DNA of 64,000 nucleotides. Origin: Bacteroidales bacterium (GTDB lineage: Bacteria; Bacteroidota; Bacteroidia; Bacteroidales; VadinHA17). Shown here in pieces: positions 51,366 through 60,710 of this stretch. Under the pieces are notes generated by a model. It was not told the DNA's origin and made no database searches. It saw nothing but the letters and a program-made list of their open reading frames with translations. Each line of letters starts with the position of its first letter. The stretch's first letter is position 1. The position numbers were made by a program, and so were the translations under genes. The stretch lies in NCBI GenBank assembly GCA_003142255.1, contig PLLO01000003.1, positions 62,001 to 126,000 on the forward strand, given 5' to 3'.

Positions 51366-51773
51366 TTAATTATTTAATTTTATCAATTCATTTTCTCCAT
51401 AAACAGTGCAATCCTTGCATTTCAAGTGGTTTTCCATACCCTCTATCAGCTTATAACATTTTTTGCACCGATACCACTCTTTTTCCAGGAGATAATTGCC
51501 GCCTTCTATTTCAATGGCTTTACCCTCTACAAAAGATTTTGCTATTTGTTTTAATGCTTTGTTATAAATCCGGGTAAAAGTAGGACGCGAAACATCCATT
51601 TGTTCAGCTGCCTGTTCCTGTGAAAATCTGTCGTAATTTACTAATCTGATACTTTCGTATTCTTCGAATTTCAATATGACAGGTTCAACTTTGCACATTG
51701 GCATCCCATAGGGTTTGAATCCCTTCATTTTGGGTGGGTTTGAAATCTTTCTGATTTTATGCGGACGCGCCAT
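51366..51773 (-). CDS. DUF134 family HTH protein
   Basis: MARPHKIRKISNPPKMKGFKPYG...ESIRLVNYDRFSQEQAAEQMDVSRPTFTRIYNKA; C-terminal Cys4 CKKC...CKDC. Confidence 0.92.
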   Translation of the reverse strand: MARPHKIRKISNPPKMKGFKPYGMPMCKVEPVILKFEEYESIRLVNYDRFSQEQAAEQMDVSRPTFTRIYNKALKQIAKSFVEGKAIEIEGGNYLLEKEWYRCKKCYKLIEGMENHLKCKDCTVYGENELIKLNN

Positions 51774-52002
51774 TCCTTTTTGATTTGAAAATTGATTTGA
51801 TATCGGGGTAGATAAGATACCCAAAGAATATTGCCGACAAAACTAGGATTATTTTACCGGCAAGACAAAAAGTGCCGCAATAAAATTTTTCTCCAAGACC
51901 AAATAAACATGTAGTGCACCCCAATAGAGCCATTAAGATGTAATCAACAAACAGGATTAATGGCAAAACAAAAAATAATTTAATGAAAAATGAAGCCTTC
52001 AT
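51757..52002 (-). CDS. Small Cys-rich membrane protein
   Basis: Two hydrophobic segments and GCTTCLFGLGEKFYCGTFC. Confidence 0.6.
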   Translation of the reverse strand: MKASFFIKLFFVLPLILFVDYILMALLGCTTCLFGLGEKFYCGTFCLAGKIILVLSAIFFGYLIYPDIKSIFKSKRNGASA

Positions 52003-52109
52003 AGTTGATTATTTGTATAAAGATAGTGAACCCACGTTCATAATCCAAATAAAATTCAACATTTTTCAGGGCAGCCTCAATTTGGAAAAGATGTTTCTGG
52101 AATTATTTA

Positions 52110-52748
52110 TTACTGAATTGAACCACGATTTGCAATCAGCAGGAAAGCATCGAAATGTTTAGTTTCAGTATCAGAAATTATTTTGTCAATAATATAACAC
52201 TTCCGGTAGCTTATATTCTTAAAGCCAAGTTTTATGAGTAGCCTCGACAATTCTGCCGGATCTAAGCCTTTATGACCAGAGAATCCTTTCCCATGAAATG
52301 AACCATCTTCAGGATAAAGATCTGCAATTGCCAGGTGACCATTCGGATTTAGCAGATCATAAAACATCTTTACAATATTCTCAATATCTGCAACATGATG
52401 AAGGACCATTTGGGTGAATATAAGATCAAACTTTCCTCCTTTGTATTCCGCATGCTCCAAGTCAAAGTTCAAAGTTTTTAGATTTCTTACTTTCGTGGTT
52501 TTTATCTTTTCGTCAATTATCCTCACCATTTCGGACGAACTATCCATCAAAGTGATCTCTTTCAGAGAATCTTTAAGTAGAAAACTGGCTATCCCTGTAC
52601 CGGCACCGTATTCAAGAGCAGTCATCTGCTTTCCTAAAGGTATGAGTTTTTTTATCTGATTTGTAATAACCTCAGAACGATCCCAATGCATCGGGTTTTT
52701 ATCCCATTCGGCTGCTTTTATATCAAATTCATTCATCATGCTTTTCAT
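52110..52748 (-). CDS. Class I SAM-dependent methyltransferase
   Basis: ALEYGAGTGIASFLL motif I, FDLIFTQMVLHHVADIENIVKMFYDLLNPNGHLAIADL. Confidence 0.92.
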   Translation of the reverse strand: MKSMMNEFDIKAAEWDKNPMHWDRSEVITNQIKKLIPLGKQMTALEYGAGTGIASFLLKDSLKEITLMDSSSEMVRIIDEKIKTTKVRNLKTLNFDLEHAEYKGGKFDLIFTQMVLHHVADIENIVKMFYDLLNPNGHLAIADLYPEDGSFHGKGFSGHKGLDPAELSRLLIKLGFKNISYRKCYIIDKIISDTETKHFDAFLLIANRGSIQ

Positions 52749-52851
52749 GAAATATATGGAGTTTATTACGTGTATTATCAAAATATCCCAAGGTCATTTG
52801 CATCGCTATCAGCTTATAGTAAAATAGTATAACAGAATAAAAGCATTTTTG

Positions 52852-53919
52852 TTAGCAGCATCTAAGCACTTGTGGATTTTCTGGCATTCCTATATCTTCT
52901 CCATTCCGACCCTTGTATTTTTGATCAGGATCGTAATCTATTCCCAGTTTGTCCAGTAAAGGTTCGACACTGACTTGATGTATTTGCAAACCTATATCCC
53001 ATGGATTGTAGCCTAACAGTAGTCCGGCTAATTCTTCATAGGTTAATACGGGTATGCCATATCCGTCTTCACCATAAGTTTTGCCTTCCATTTCGGCAAT
53101 CACATATTGCCAGCGGTCGAGGAAAAATGTACAACCAGGACAATTGGCTATGATAAGATCGGGTTTAAAAGGCAGCATCGAATCAAATTTCTTTTTTGAA
53201 TTAGTAATTGAGTAAGATCTGTTCGATTTCAGCAGGTATTGTCTGAATCCAAAACCACAGCAATGCCTGCGTTCAGGATAATCTATCTGACTACCTCCCC
53301 ATTCGTCAATTAATCCTGCCAGCACATATGGATATTCAGCGCCTCCGATACCTTCCTGCGGAAATATCTTTGCATAGTGGCAGCCAATATGGTCCACAAC
53401 TTTAAGTGGCTCTTTTGTATTCTGATTTATGAGCCTGAATTTTGCCTTTGCTGCAATTTCTTTACGGAATTTGTAAATAATGTCGCTTGCATGAACAAGA
53501 TTTTTGGGTATCTCAAATGCTTTACCAGTGGCATTTTTCAATGCATCGCGCGTTTTTTGTTCCGTTTCCGGGAAATGCTTCCATGTATCCATCACCTCAA
53601 TATAAATACCAAAAGAGGTTACACACGATGCAACAAAGTTTTCATATCCAGCTTCGTTCATCAAAGCAAATTGACGTGCAACCACGGTCATTATAGTTTC
53701 AAAAGGTATTAAACCCGAATGGTAGGCAATACCCGTGCATGTAGTTTGCCGGGAATCGTCGAAAATATCCTTTCCAAGTTCATTTCTGAGGATATTAATA
53801 TAAAGGTTTTCGGCAGCAGGGAAGAAATTCTGTCTTATGCAACTGCGTGCAAAATAGTAATGATCTTCAGCTATCTCTTTCTGGTATGCTAACCAGATTT
53901 CATTTTTCCTTGTATTCAT
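52852..53919 (-). CDS. HdrB-like heterodisulfide reductase subunit B
   Basis: CCG-type motif VVDHIGCHYAK...RHCCGFGFR...IANCPGCTFFLDRW; N-terminal CCG motif degenerate. Confidence 0.85.
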   Translation of the reverse strand: MNTRKNEIWLAYQKEIAEDHYYFARSCIRQNFFPAAENLYINILRNELGKDIFDDSRQTTCTGIAYHSGLIPFETIMTVVARQFALMNEAGYENFVASCVTSFGIYIEVMDTWKHFPETEQKTRDALKNATGKAFEIPKNLVHASDIIYKFRKEIAAKAKFRLINQNTKEPLKVVDHIGCHYAKIFPQEGIGGAEYPYVLAGLIDEWGGSQIDYPERRHCCGFGFRQYLLKSNRSYSITNSKKKFDSMLPFKPDLIIANCPGCTFFLDRWQYVIAEMEGKTYGEDGYGIPVLTYEELAGLLLGYNPWDIGLQIHQVSVEPLLDKLGIDYDPDQKYKGRNGEDIGMPENPQVLRCC

Positions 53920-53954
53920 TAAGAGGTCGATTAATATAACTGTATTTGAATTAA

Positions 53955-54641
53955 TTAATCATTATACAGATATTTAAAGTAGTCGTCTTTCCCCTCACTA
54001 AAATTAATTTTGAGCTCTTTAGCTTTGGCAGAAGAGTATTTTTCAATCTTCTCAAATCTTTGTGTAGCACCTGTTTCATCAAATATCTTTTTAAGGTCAT
54101 TAAGCGATTCCTGTGATGTTTTACGAAGTGTGCCGGTTTGTTCTTTATTATAGCTAGTTCCAAGACGTTCCAGCATAGACTCTCTGTTTTTCTTCAACCA
54201 ATCCCATACAGGCCCTTGTTCGGGATACATTTCAGTATCAACTTCATCAATATATACACAATAGCCATATTTCAGAATATGGTCTCCCACAATCCTCTTT
54301 ACAGCCAGTTGTTTCATGCCCTGTTGACTTTCAATGAAAAGGCCCGTTTCAATGGATAATGCCCGTAAGGCCTGAATAATGTAACAAGGTGTATTTCCGC
54401 GAGGACATCTTGTTTTACAGGAAAGACATTCACCACACAACCATATCGTATCGCTTTTCAGTAACTTTTCTAACTCAGCTTCATCTTTTTGTTGTACAAT
54501 GTCAACCACTATACGCGGATCGTAATCGCTCACCTCAGCAGCAGGACAGACTGCAGTGCAAACACCGCAATTGAAACAGGATTTCAATCCCTCACTATAA
54601 CGGACATCCTTTTCAAGTTCTTTGTACAAATCTATCGCCAT
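53955..54641 (-). CDS. HdrC-like 4Fe-4S protein
   Basis: SCFNCGVCTAVCPAAEVSDYDPR and WLCGECLSCKTRCPRGNTPCYII. Confidence 0.88.
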   Translation of the reverse strand: MAIDLYKELEKDVRYSEGLKSCFNCGVCTAVCPAAEVSDYDPRIVVDIVQQKDEAELEKLLKSDTIWLCGECLSCKTRCPRGNTPCYIIQALRALSIETGLFIESQQGMKQLAVKRIVGDHILKYGYCVYIDEVDTEMYPEQGPVWDWLKKNRESMLERLGTSYNKEQTGTLRKTSQESLNDLKKIFDETGATQRFEKIEKYSSAKAKELKINFSEGKDDYFKYLYND

Positions 54642-54693
54642 TTATTATGCTTAAAAATTTGAAGACATCTGTTTTTTATGATTTCAGTTGTTA

Positions 54694-55326
54694 TTATTCG
54701 GCTAAAATATTATAGACATCCCCTGGTGTCACTCCCAGCTTATCTGCGATAGTACGTAGAGAAGTTTCTCCATCAGCTTCAATGCCCTTTTTCTTAAGGG
54801 TATTGATTAAAGTCTCCAGATCCTTTCCTGTTCTTTGAGCAGCAGTTTTTAATGTTAATCTCCCAATGCCCTGCTGTCCCTGACTGCCCCGCTCTATAGG
54901 AGGAGCAGCATAGTTTCCTTCCCAGCTTCGTTTAGCTTTTTCTCCAAAGCTCATTACAGGGCCAAAAGGAGTCCAGGAACGAAGAGTTCCGATGAAAATT
55001 AAAGCAGTTATAATCAAGGCTGCAGCCAGTTCCCATTTTTTATTCAGCCCTGCTTTGAGCTTGCTCTTAAAATAAGTAAGAAATGTTTTCCAGTTAATAA
55101 AGAATAGATGTATGATAACAAGAATGAAAAAAAGGTACGAGAATATAGTATGAAGCGCCTGCCATTCAGCTTTAGTGAAAAGCAAAAGCTTCCAGGTTCC
55201 CCAATTTGCTATTCTTCCGGGGGGTGCAATGTATAGTACAAACCCGGACCATGACATGATCAGGGTGGAAATCACGAGCGAAAAACTGGTGAAGCTTCTC
55301 AGATTGAATTTTTGCTTTTCTTTCAT
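54694..55326 (-). CDS. DUF4405-type b-type cytochrome membrane protein
   Basis: TM segments, HTIFSYLFFILVIIHLFFINWK; short helical C-terminal domain DLETLINTLKKKGIEAD...IADKLGVTPGDVYNIL. Confidence 0.75.
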   Translation of the reverse strand: MKEKQKFNLRSFTSFSLVISTLIMSWSGFVLYIAPPGRIANWGTWKLLLFTKAEWQALHTIFSYLFFILVIIHLFFINWKTFLTYFKSKLKAGLNKKWELAAALIITALIFIGTLRSWTPFGPVMSFGEKAKRSWEGNYAAPPIERGSQGQQGIGRLTLKTAAQRTGKDLETLINTLKKKGIEADGETSLRTIADKLGVTPGDVYNILAE

Positions 55327-55370
55327 TTTTTTATTGAAAATGTGAATTTAAAGGGTACATCATATAAACA

Positions 55371-56414
55371 TTAGCCTTTTATTTTAGCAAAATACATTGC
55401 AAAAGAGCGATATAAAAAATGAGTCCATTTACCAAATGGAACTATTATTAATGCCCACTGGACGAGAATAGTTAAATGAAGCAGATATATCCAGATATTG
55501 TTTTCAAGTATCCCTGTATCAATAAAAACACGAACCACAAAAGCTGAAAGCCCCATCAAAAACAACCAGATGACAAATAACCAGTCGGAAGGCTGTGAGA
55601 ACTTACTCAGCTCTTTTTTCTTCCTTACACGTTCTGAAACGAAAATGACAGTAACTGCAAAAACTGTGATACTCAACAGATATCCAAGTGCAGTAACAAA
55701 TAAGCTGCCGCTGGAGAACCAGTCAAGGACCACTGTTGTAAAGAGCAATCCCAGATATCCTATTACCAGAATAAAATGTTCAAACCATCTTAATTGATTG
55801 TCATCACAACCGAGCGCTCTTTTCTGGGTGAACATGTGGACAATTAATTCCCACAACCCGCGCACATATTTTTTAAACGGTACCTTTATTTTGGGTTTCA
55901 GAATTACGAACCACCACATCCTGATAAGGTTTGGAACAAAGATGACCCCCAAAACCGTCAATATGGCGAACATTTCAAAGTAATGGCCATAATGCATAAT
56001 TGATGCAAGGTCAAATTTCTTGTAAACGCTGAATATTATAACACCTAATGCAGTAAGGACAAATGCTAAAATGCTTAATGGCAAAGATTTATAGAGCAAA
56101 CCTGATAATCCAGTCCAGTCATATACAGAGGTGAGCCACCGCCTCAACGACATCATGAGTTCTCCAGGGTATGCTGTTCGCGGGCAATGCATTGTGCATT
56201 CGCCGCAATAATAACAAAGCCATGGCTTCAGGGAAGACTTAATATCATCTTCTAATCCCAGGACGCTGAATCGCACCATTTCCCTTGGGAATGAATCATC
56301 TTCAGTGGATAAAGAGCAAACGGCAGTGCAATTACCACAGTTATAGCATGCATTGAAATCAAATGCACCATATTTTTTCAGTTCCTCTCCGAACCGGAGA
56401 TTAATAATGGCCAT
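55371..56414 (-). CDS. QmoC/HdrE-like protein (HdrC-type Fe-S domain fused to NarI-like membrane domain)
   Basis: ACYNCGNCTAVCSLS, WLCYYCGECTMHCPRTAYPGELMM, then about six TM segments. Confidence 0.85.
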   Translation of the reverse strand: MAIINLRFGEELKKYGAFDFNACYNCGNCTAVCSLSTEDDSFPREMVRFSVLGLEDDIKSSLKPWLCYYCGECTMHCPRTAYPGELMMSLRRWLTSVYDWTGLSGLLYKSLPLSILAFVLTALGVIIFSVYKKFDLASIMHYGHYFEMFAILTVLGVIFVPNLIRMWWFVILKPKIKVPFKKYVRGLWELIVHMFTQKRALGCDDNQLRWFEHFILVIGYLGLLFTTVVLDWFSSGSLFVTALGYLLSITVFAVTVIFVSERVRKKKELSKFSQPSDWLFVIWLFLMGLSAFVVRVFIDTGILENNIWIYLLHLTILVQWALIIVPFGKWTHFLYRSFAMYFAKIKG

Positions 56415-56692
56415 TATTTTTTGAGTTTGTAAGAAAAATATTCGTCCATTTCATCAATTGCTCCGGTTTGTACATAACCAAATTTTACTAGGGACATCAG
56501 GTAAAATACCACTTCATTTTTTGGCATGTTAAGTTTTTGCGTCAGCTGCTCAATAGTCAGATCGCTTTCCTTTAGCAAATCAAGAATAGTTTTCTTTATC
56601 TGATTAAAGCGCTTCAGATTATCCTTTGCTTCCTGAGAAACTTCCCGTTTTTCTCTCAAGTATTTAAAAGTCTTTCCTTTCTCAACTTCCAT
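56414..56692 (-). CDS. Small winged-helix protein within Hdr operon
   Basis: KKTILDLLKESDLTIEQLTQKLNMPKNEVVFYLMSLVKFGYVQTG; start set at MEVEKGK. Confidence 0.75.
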   Translation of the reverse strand: MEVEKGKTFKYLREKREVSQEAKDNLKRFNQIKKTILDLLKESDLTIEQLTQKLNMPKNEVVFYLMSLVKFGYVQTGAIDEMDEYFSYKLKK

Positions 56693-56747
56693 AATCTCTT
56701 TTTTAATACTAAACCTTGCTATTCTGGTTTTTACTGCCGGACCAATT

Positions 56748-58673
56748 TTATGCAAGTGCGTCAATCATGCTTTCTATTTCACTGTTTGAATAAGCGATCA
56801 GGTTGATGGCGTCGGTAGGGCATACAGGCAAGCACATACCGCAACCTTTGCATACTGAGCTATTAATGACAGCAAAAACTTTTGTTTTATCTTCTTCCAT
56901 TTTTACAGCATCGAAGGGACAAGCCTGTGAACAGGCATTACACCAGGTACATAGGTTCTTGTCTATCCTTGCAATAATTGGCTCAAGTTCCAGTTCTCCC
57001 TTGCTGACATAGGAATAAGATTTTGTGGCAGCAGAAAGAGCTGAATTTACCGCTTCCATAATATTTTTAGGACCCTGGCATGCACCTGAAATAGTTATAC
57101 CGTCAATGACCGTCTCGACAGGGCGAAGCTTCATGTGTATTTCATTAAAGAACCTGTCCCTGCCTTTAGGCAGTTTAAAGAGAGATCCGACCGAATTATC
57201 TTTTCTGGGAACCATTCCAGTTATCAGCACTACCAGGTCGGCTTCAACTTCCATCTCTCGCTTCCCAGTAAGAATATCATTGATCCTGACGACGGTTTTA
57301 TCGTTCATGCCGGTTACAACCGGCGGGTCATTTTCATATGATTGCAGATAAATATCACCCATTCTGGAAGATTCATCGTACAGGACTTCCTGTTTGCCAT
57401 ATGTTCTTATACCCCTGGTGAAATGGAAATTATATATGTTACGGAATTTCTTCTTAGCGTTAATTGCAGCATGGATAGCAGATGTACAGCAATAGCGTGA
57501 GCAGTATTTATTTTCACCTTCAACCTGCCGGCTTCCTACACAATAGATGTAAGCGATATTCTTTATTTCCCTTCCTTTAAACGTCAGCTTCTCATCGCTT
57601 AAATCGATCATACGTTTAAACTGCGGAAGGGTCACCACATTGTCAAACGAATTATAGCCAAACTCCCCGTCTGCGGGTGTATAAGGGTCGAACCCGGTTG
57701 CCATAAGAACAGATCCCACATTTATGTCTGTTATTTCTTCTTTTTGAGAAAAATCGACATTCTCACAAATCTTTTCACATGCTCCGCAACGTGTACAATT
57801 CTTAATATCTATTACCGGTGACTGAGGATATTCACCCGGGAAATTATGATATATTGCTTTCCGGCTTGTAATGTGGAAATTGAAATCATCGGGGACTTCA
57901 ACTGGGCAGGCATCAATTGCATTCTGTAATTCGCCCAGGTTGCATTTTTCTTTTATATACCTTGGAGTAGTCTTAATTTTCAGCTTAAAATCTCCAATAT
58001 TTCCCGAACAACTTATTACCTCAGTACTGGTGTATATAGTTATATTTCTCCGTTTTACAAGGTCGTTATACAGCCTGGTAACTAATTCTTTTCCTGTCTC
58101 GTTTGTGGTGAACAAGGCATCCCACTGCGACACTCTGCCACCGACGAAATATTCCCTCTCAATTATATAGACCTGGCATCCCAGGTTCGACAGTTCTATA
58201 GCAGCCTTCATCCCTGCTACACCGCCGCCTATGACGGCAACTGATTTTATTGATTTGATCTTAATGGGTACAAGTGATTCTGCGTATCGGACTTTGGCAA
58301 TAGCAGCCTTAACAATATGAATCGCTTTTTCCGTAGCTCTTGCTTTATCATCGGAATGTGCCCAGGATGCCTGCTCGCGGATATTGGCATGTATATAGTT
58401 GTATTTATTCAGTTCTCCGCGTTCTGTCACTGCTCTGAAAGTCAATAAATGCAACTTGGGAGAACATGATGCTACTACAACGCCATCAAGATGATTGTTT
58501 TTAATATCTTCCACCATCTCCTTCTGATTGGAATCGCCGCAGGCAAACATAGTTGTCTTTGCTATGAAAACGCCCTCTTCATTTTCAACTGACAGACGTA
58601 CCTTCTCAACATCAACATAATCGGAGATATTCCCGCCGCAATGGCAAATATATACGCCTAGTTTCTTATTCAT
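56748..58673 (-). CDS. HdrA/QmoB-like FAD iron-sulfur protein
   Basis: GVYICHCGGNI, VIGGGVAGMKAAIELSNLG, CTRCGACEKICE, CTWCNACSQACPF, CKGCGMCLPVCP. Confidence 0.93.
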   Translation of the reverse strand: MNKKLGVYICHCGGNISDYVDVEKVRLSVENEEGVFIAKTTMFACGDSNQKEMVEDIKNNHLDGVVVASCSPKLHLLTFRAVTERGELNKYNYIHANIREQASWAHSDDKARATEKAIHIVKAAIAKVRYAESLVPIKIKSIKSVAVIGGGVAGMKAAIELSNLGCQVYIIEREYFVGGRVSQWDALFTTNETGKELVTRLYNDLVKRRNITIYTSTEVISCSGNIGDFKLKIKTTPRYIKEKCNLGELQNAIDACPVEVPDDFNFHITSRKAIYHNFPGEYPQSPVIDIKNCTRCGACEKICENVDFSQKEEITDINVGSVLMATGFDPYTPADGEFGYNSFDNVVTLPQFKRMIDLSDEKLTFKGREIKNIAYIYCVGSRQVEGENKYCSRYCCTSAIHAAINAKKKFRNIYNFHFTRGIRTYGKQEVLYDESSRMGDIYLQSYENDPPVVTGMNDKTVVRINDILTGKREMEVEADLVVLITGMVPRKDNSVGSLFKLPKGRDRFFNEIHMKLRPVETVIDGITISGACQGPKNIMEAVNSALSAATKSYSYVSKGELELEPIIARIDKNLCTWCNACSQACPFDAVKMEEDKTKVFAVINSSVCKGCGMCLPVCPTDAINLIAYSNSEIESMIDALA

Positions 58674-59971
58674 TTCTTTTGAATTAAATAACTCATTGCT
58701 TCAGAAGAGGCGGATCCTGCTGACAGGATTGAATCAGGAATATCCATTGGTCCGGAAGCAGTTCCTGCAACAAATACTCCGTCAATGCTTGTCCTGGCTG
58801 GAGTGGCAAGCGGATCTGGTTGGTTGATAAAATTAAAAGAGTCAAGTTTAAGCTGTTCGTCAGGAAAGAGAGCGGCTGTATCCTGATTGGCAATGACACC
58901 AACAGAGAGGACAACTATATCGTGTTCAGCTTCTTTCACTTTGTTTTCATTGATATCTTCGTACCTAAGCATGAGGTTCCCGTTTTCCAGTTCAGAGATT
59001 TTCCCGATTTTTCCTTTTACAAAATTTACCCCCATCCCCTTGGCTTGCTCGTAAAACTCCTCAAATCCCTTTCCGAATGATCTTATGTTTAAATAATAAA
59101 TGGTTACATCAGCCATGGGCAGTGCTCCCATAAGCAGTTGTGCCTGTTTAATTGAATACATGCAGCAGATCTGTGAACAAATGGGATTCCCTATTGTAGC
59201 ATCACGTGATCCTGTACAAAGAACATAGGCAACTTTGCAGGGAACTTTTCCATCACCCGGCCGGAGAATAGTATTAAATGGCCGTGTAGGGGCCAGTTGC
59301 CTTTCCATCTGCATGGAAGTGATTATGTTTTTATAAAGGCCAAATCCATAGCGCGGCATCATAAGCGGATCGAACAATTTAAATCCTGTTGCGATAATAA
59401 TGGATTTGATTTTTATTCTGTATTCTTCCTTTTCCTGAGTAAAATCAATGCATTTGGGCGGACAAGCTTTTTCGCAGGCGCCGCAAAGCGTACAGTTTTC
59501 AATATCGATGGCAGCCACCTTCGGGCTGGCAATCGTGAATGGTATGAATGCAGCTTTTCTGCCTACCAGATTGAACTGGTATTCATCTTTTACAATGACA
59601 GGGCATGCTTGTTCGCAAAGCTGGCAACCGGTGCACTCTTCCTCAATGACATATCTTGGGTTTTTCAGTACTTCAACCTCAAAACTGTTATAATCCTTCT
59701 TAATGATTTTTTGCACTTCACTTCCTGTGAATATTGTAATGGCAGGATGCCGAGATATTTCAGATACCTTTGGTGTGGTGATACAGGCAGAGCAATCGAG
59801 AGTGGGAAAAACTTTGCTGAGCAGAATCATCTTGCCGCCAATTGAAAGGTCTTTTTCTATAATCAATACCTTAAATCCATTATTTGCCAGGTTTAATGCA
59901 GCTTCCCCGCCGGCTATACCGCCGCCGATAACAAGTACATCATAAGAGGCTTCTTCTATTTGTCCCTGCAT
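58670..59971 (-). CDS. HdrA/QmoA-like FAD iron-sulfur protein
   Basis: VLVIGGGIAGGEAALNLANNG, CTGCQLCEQACP, CTLCGACEKACPPKCI, VFVAGTASGPMDIPDSI. Confidence 0.92.
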   Translation of the reverse strand: MQGQIEEASYDVLVIGGGIAGGEAALNLANNGFKVLIIEKDLSIGGKMILLSKVFPTLDCSACITTPKVSEISRHPAITIFTGSEVQKIIKKDYNSFEVEVLKNPRYVIEEECTGCQLCEQACPVIVKDEYQFNLVGRKAAFIPFTIASPKVAAIDIENCTLCGACEKACPPKCIDFTQEKEEYRIKIKSIIIATGFKLFDPLMMPRYGFGLYKNIITSMQMERQLAPTRPFNTILRPGDGKVPCKVAYVLCTGSRDATIGNPICSQICCMYSIKQAQLLMGALPMADVTIYYLNIRSFGKGFEEFYEQAKGMGVNFVKGKIGKISELENGNLMLRYEDINENKVKEAEHDIVVLSVGVIANQDTAALFPDEQLKLDSFNFINQPDPLATPARTSIDGVFVAGTASGPMDIPDSILSAGSASSEAMSYLIQKK

Positions 59972-59972
59972 A

Positions 59973-60380
59973 TTAAATGCCTTGCATTTTTAGTAAATTC
60001 TCATTAAAACTTTTCATCTGCCTGACAAAAGCTTCACTGCATACAGAGCAAATAGCAGCCATCCGCAAACGGGCCGGTTCTATGTTCTTCTGTTTCATCA
60101 GTTCATGTGTAGAGCTTACTATTTTCCCTGTTTTTTCCGTGCACGATTCACCATAGGGACAATCGCTGCCATCGGCAGCTATAAAAACTCCATCAAACCC
60201 TTTCTCAAAGGCATGAAGTATCCATTTTGGTTTAACTCCGCTGGAGCATGGAATGGAAATTGCATAAACTGTTGGCGGATAGTGGAGTTTAAGTAATCCC
60301 GCCATATCAATGGCGGGATCAGATATTTTTTCAGTGGAAAATACCAGTATTCTGGCATTTTTCTTTCCTGTATCAGCCAT
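59973..60380 (-). CDS. MvhD/FlpD-like hydrogenase iron-sulfur subunit
   Basis: VYAISIPCSSGVKPKWILHAFEKGFDGVFIAADGSDCPYGE. Confidence 0.85.
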   Translation of the reverse strand: MADTGKKNARILVFSTEKISDPAIDMAGLLKLHYPPTVYAISIPCSSGVKPKWILHAFEKGFDGVFIAADGSDCPYGESCTEKTGKIVSSTHELMKQKNIEPARLRMAAICSVCSEAFVRQMKSFNENLLKMQGI

Positions 60381-60389
60381 CTTCCTGGA

Positions 60390-60641
60390 TTAGTGTTTTT
60401 TCATAAATATCCTGAAATAGCCACTCACTTCTATTGTGCCCAGGTATTCATGACCTTGTTTTGTACACCATTTCGGTATATCGACTTTGGTTCCTTCGTC
60501 GGCTGATAAAACCTCCATGATATCACTTGGCTTAATAGTACCAATTGCTTTCTTGGCTTCCAGTAATGGACCGGGGCAAGCAGTGCCTCTCGCATCGACT
60601 GTTTTTGTGACCTTTAGTTCTTTTAATTCTTCTGATGTCAT
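60390..60641 (-). CDS. tusA: TusA-like sulfurtransferase
   Basis: VDARGTACPGPLLEAKKAI (CPxP), VLSADEGTKVDIPKWCTKQGHEYLG. Confidence 0.93.
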   Translation of the reverse strand: MTSEELKELKVTKTVDARGTACPGPLLEAKKAIGTIKPSDIMEVLSADEGTKVDIPKWCTKQGHEYLGTIEVSGYFRIFMKKH

Positions 60642-60710
60642 AATAAAATGTAATAAGTGTCAATTGAAAGAAATTGATTTGATTAATCAGAGTTATTGAA
60701 ATTTTTCTGA

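Noticed and set aside
59297-59845. 182-aa plus-strand ORF antisense to the QmoA-like gene
   Set aside because: Opposite strand of a strongly supported HdrA-like CDS.
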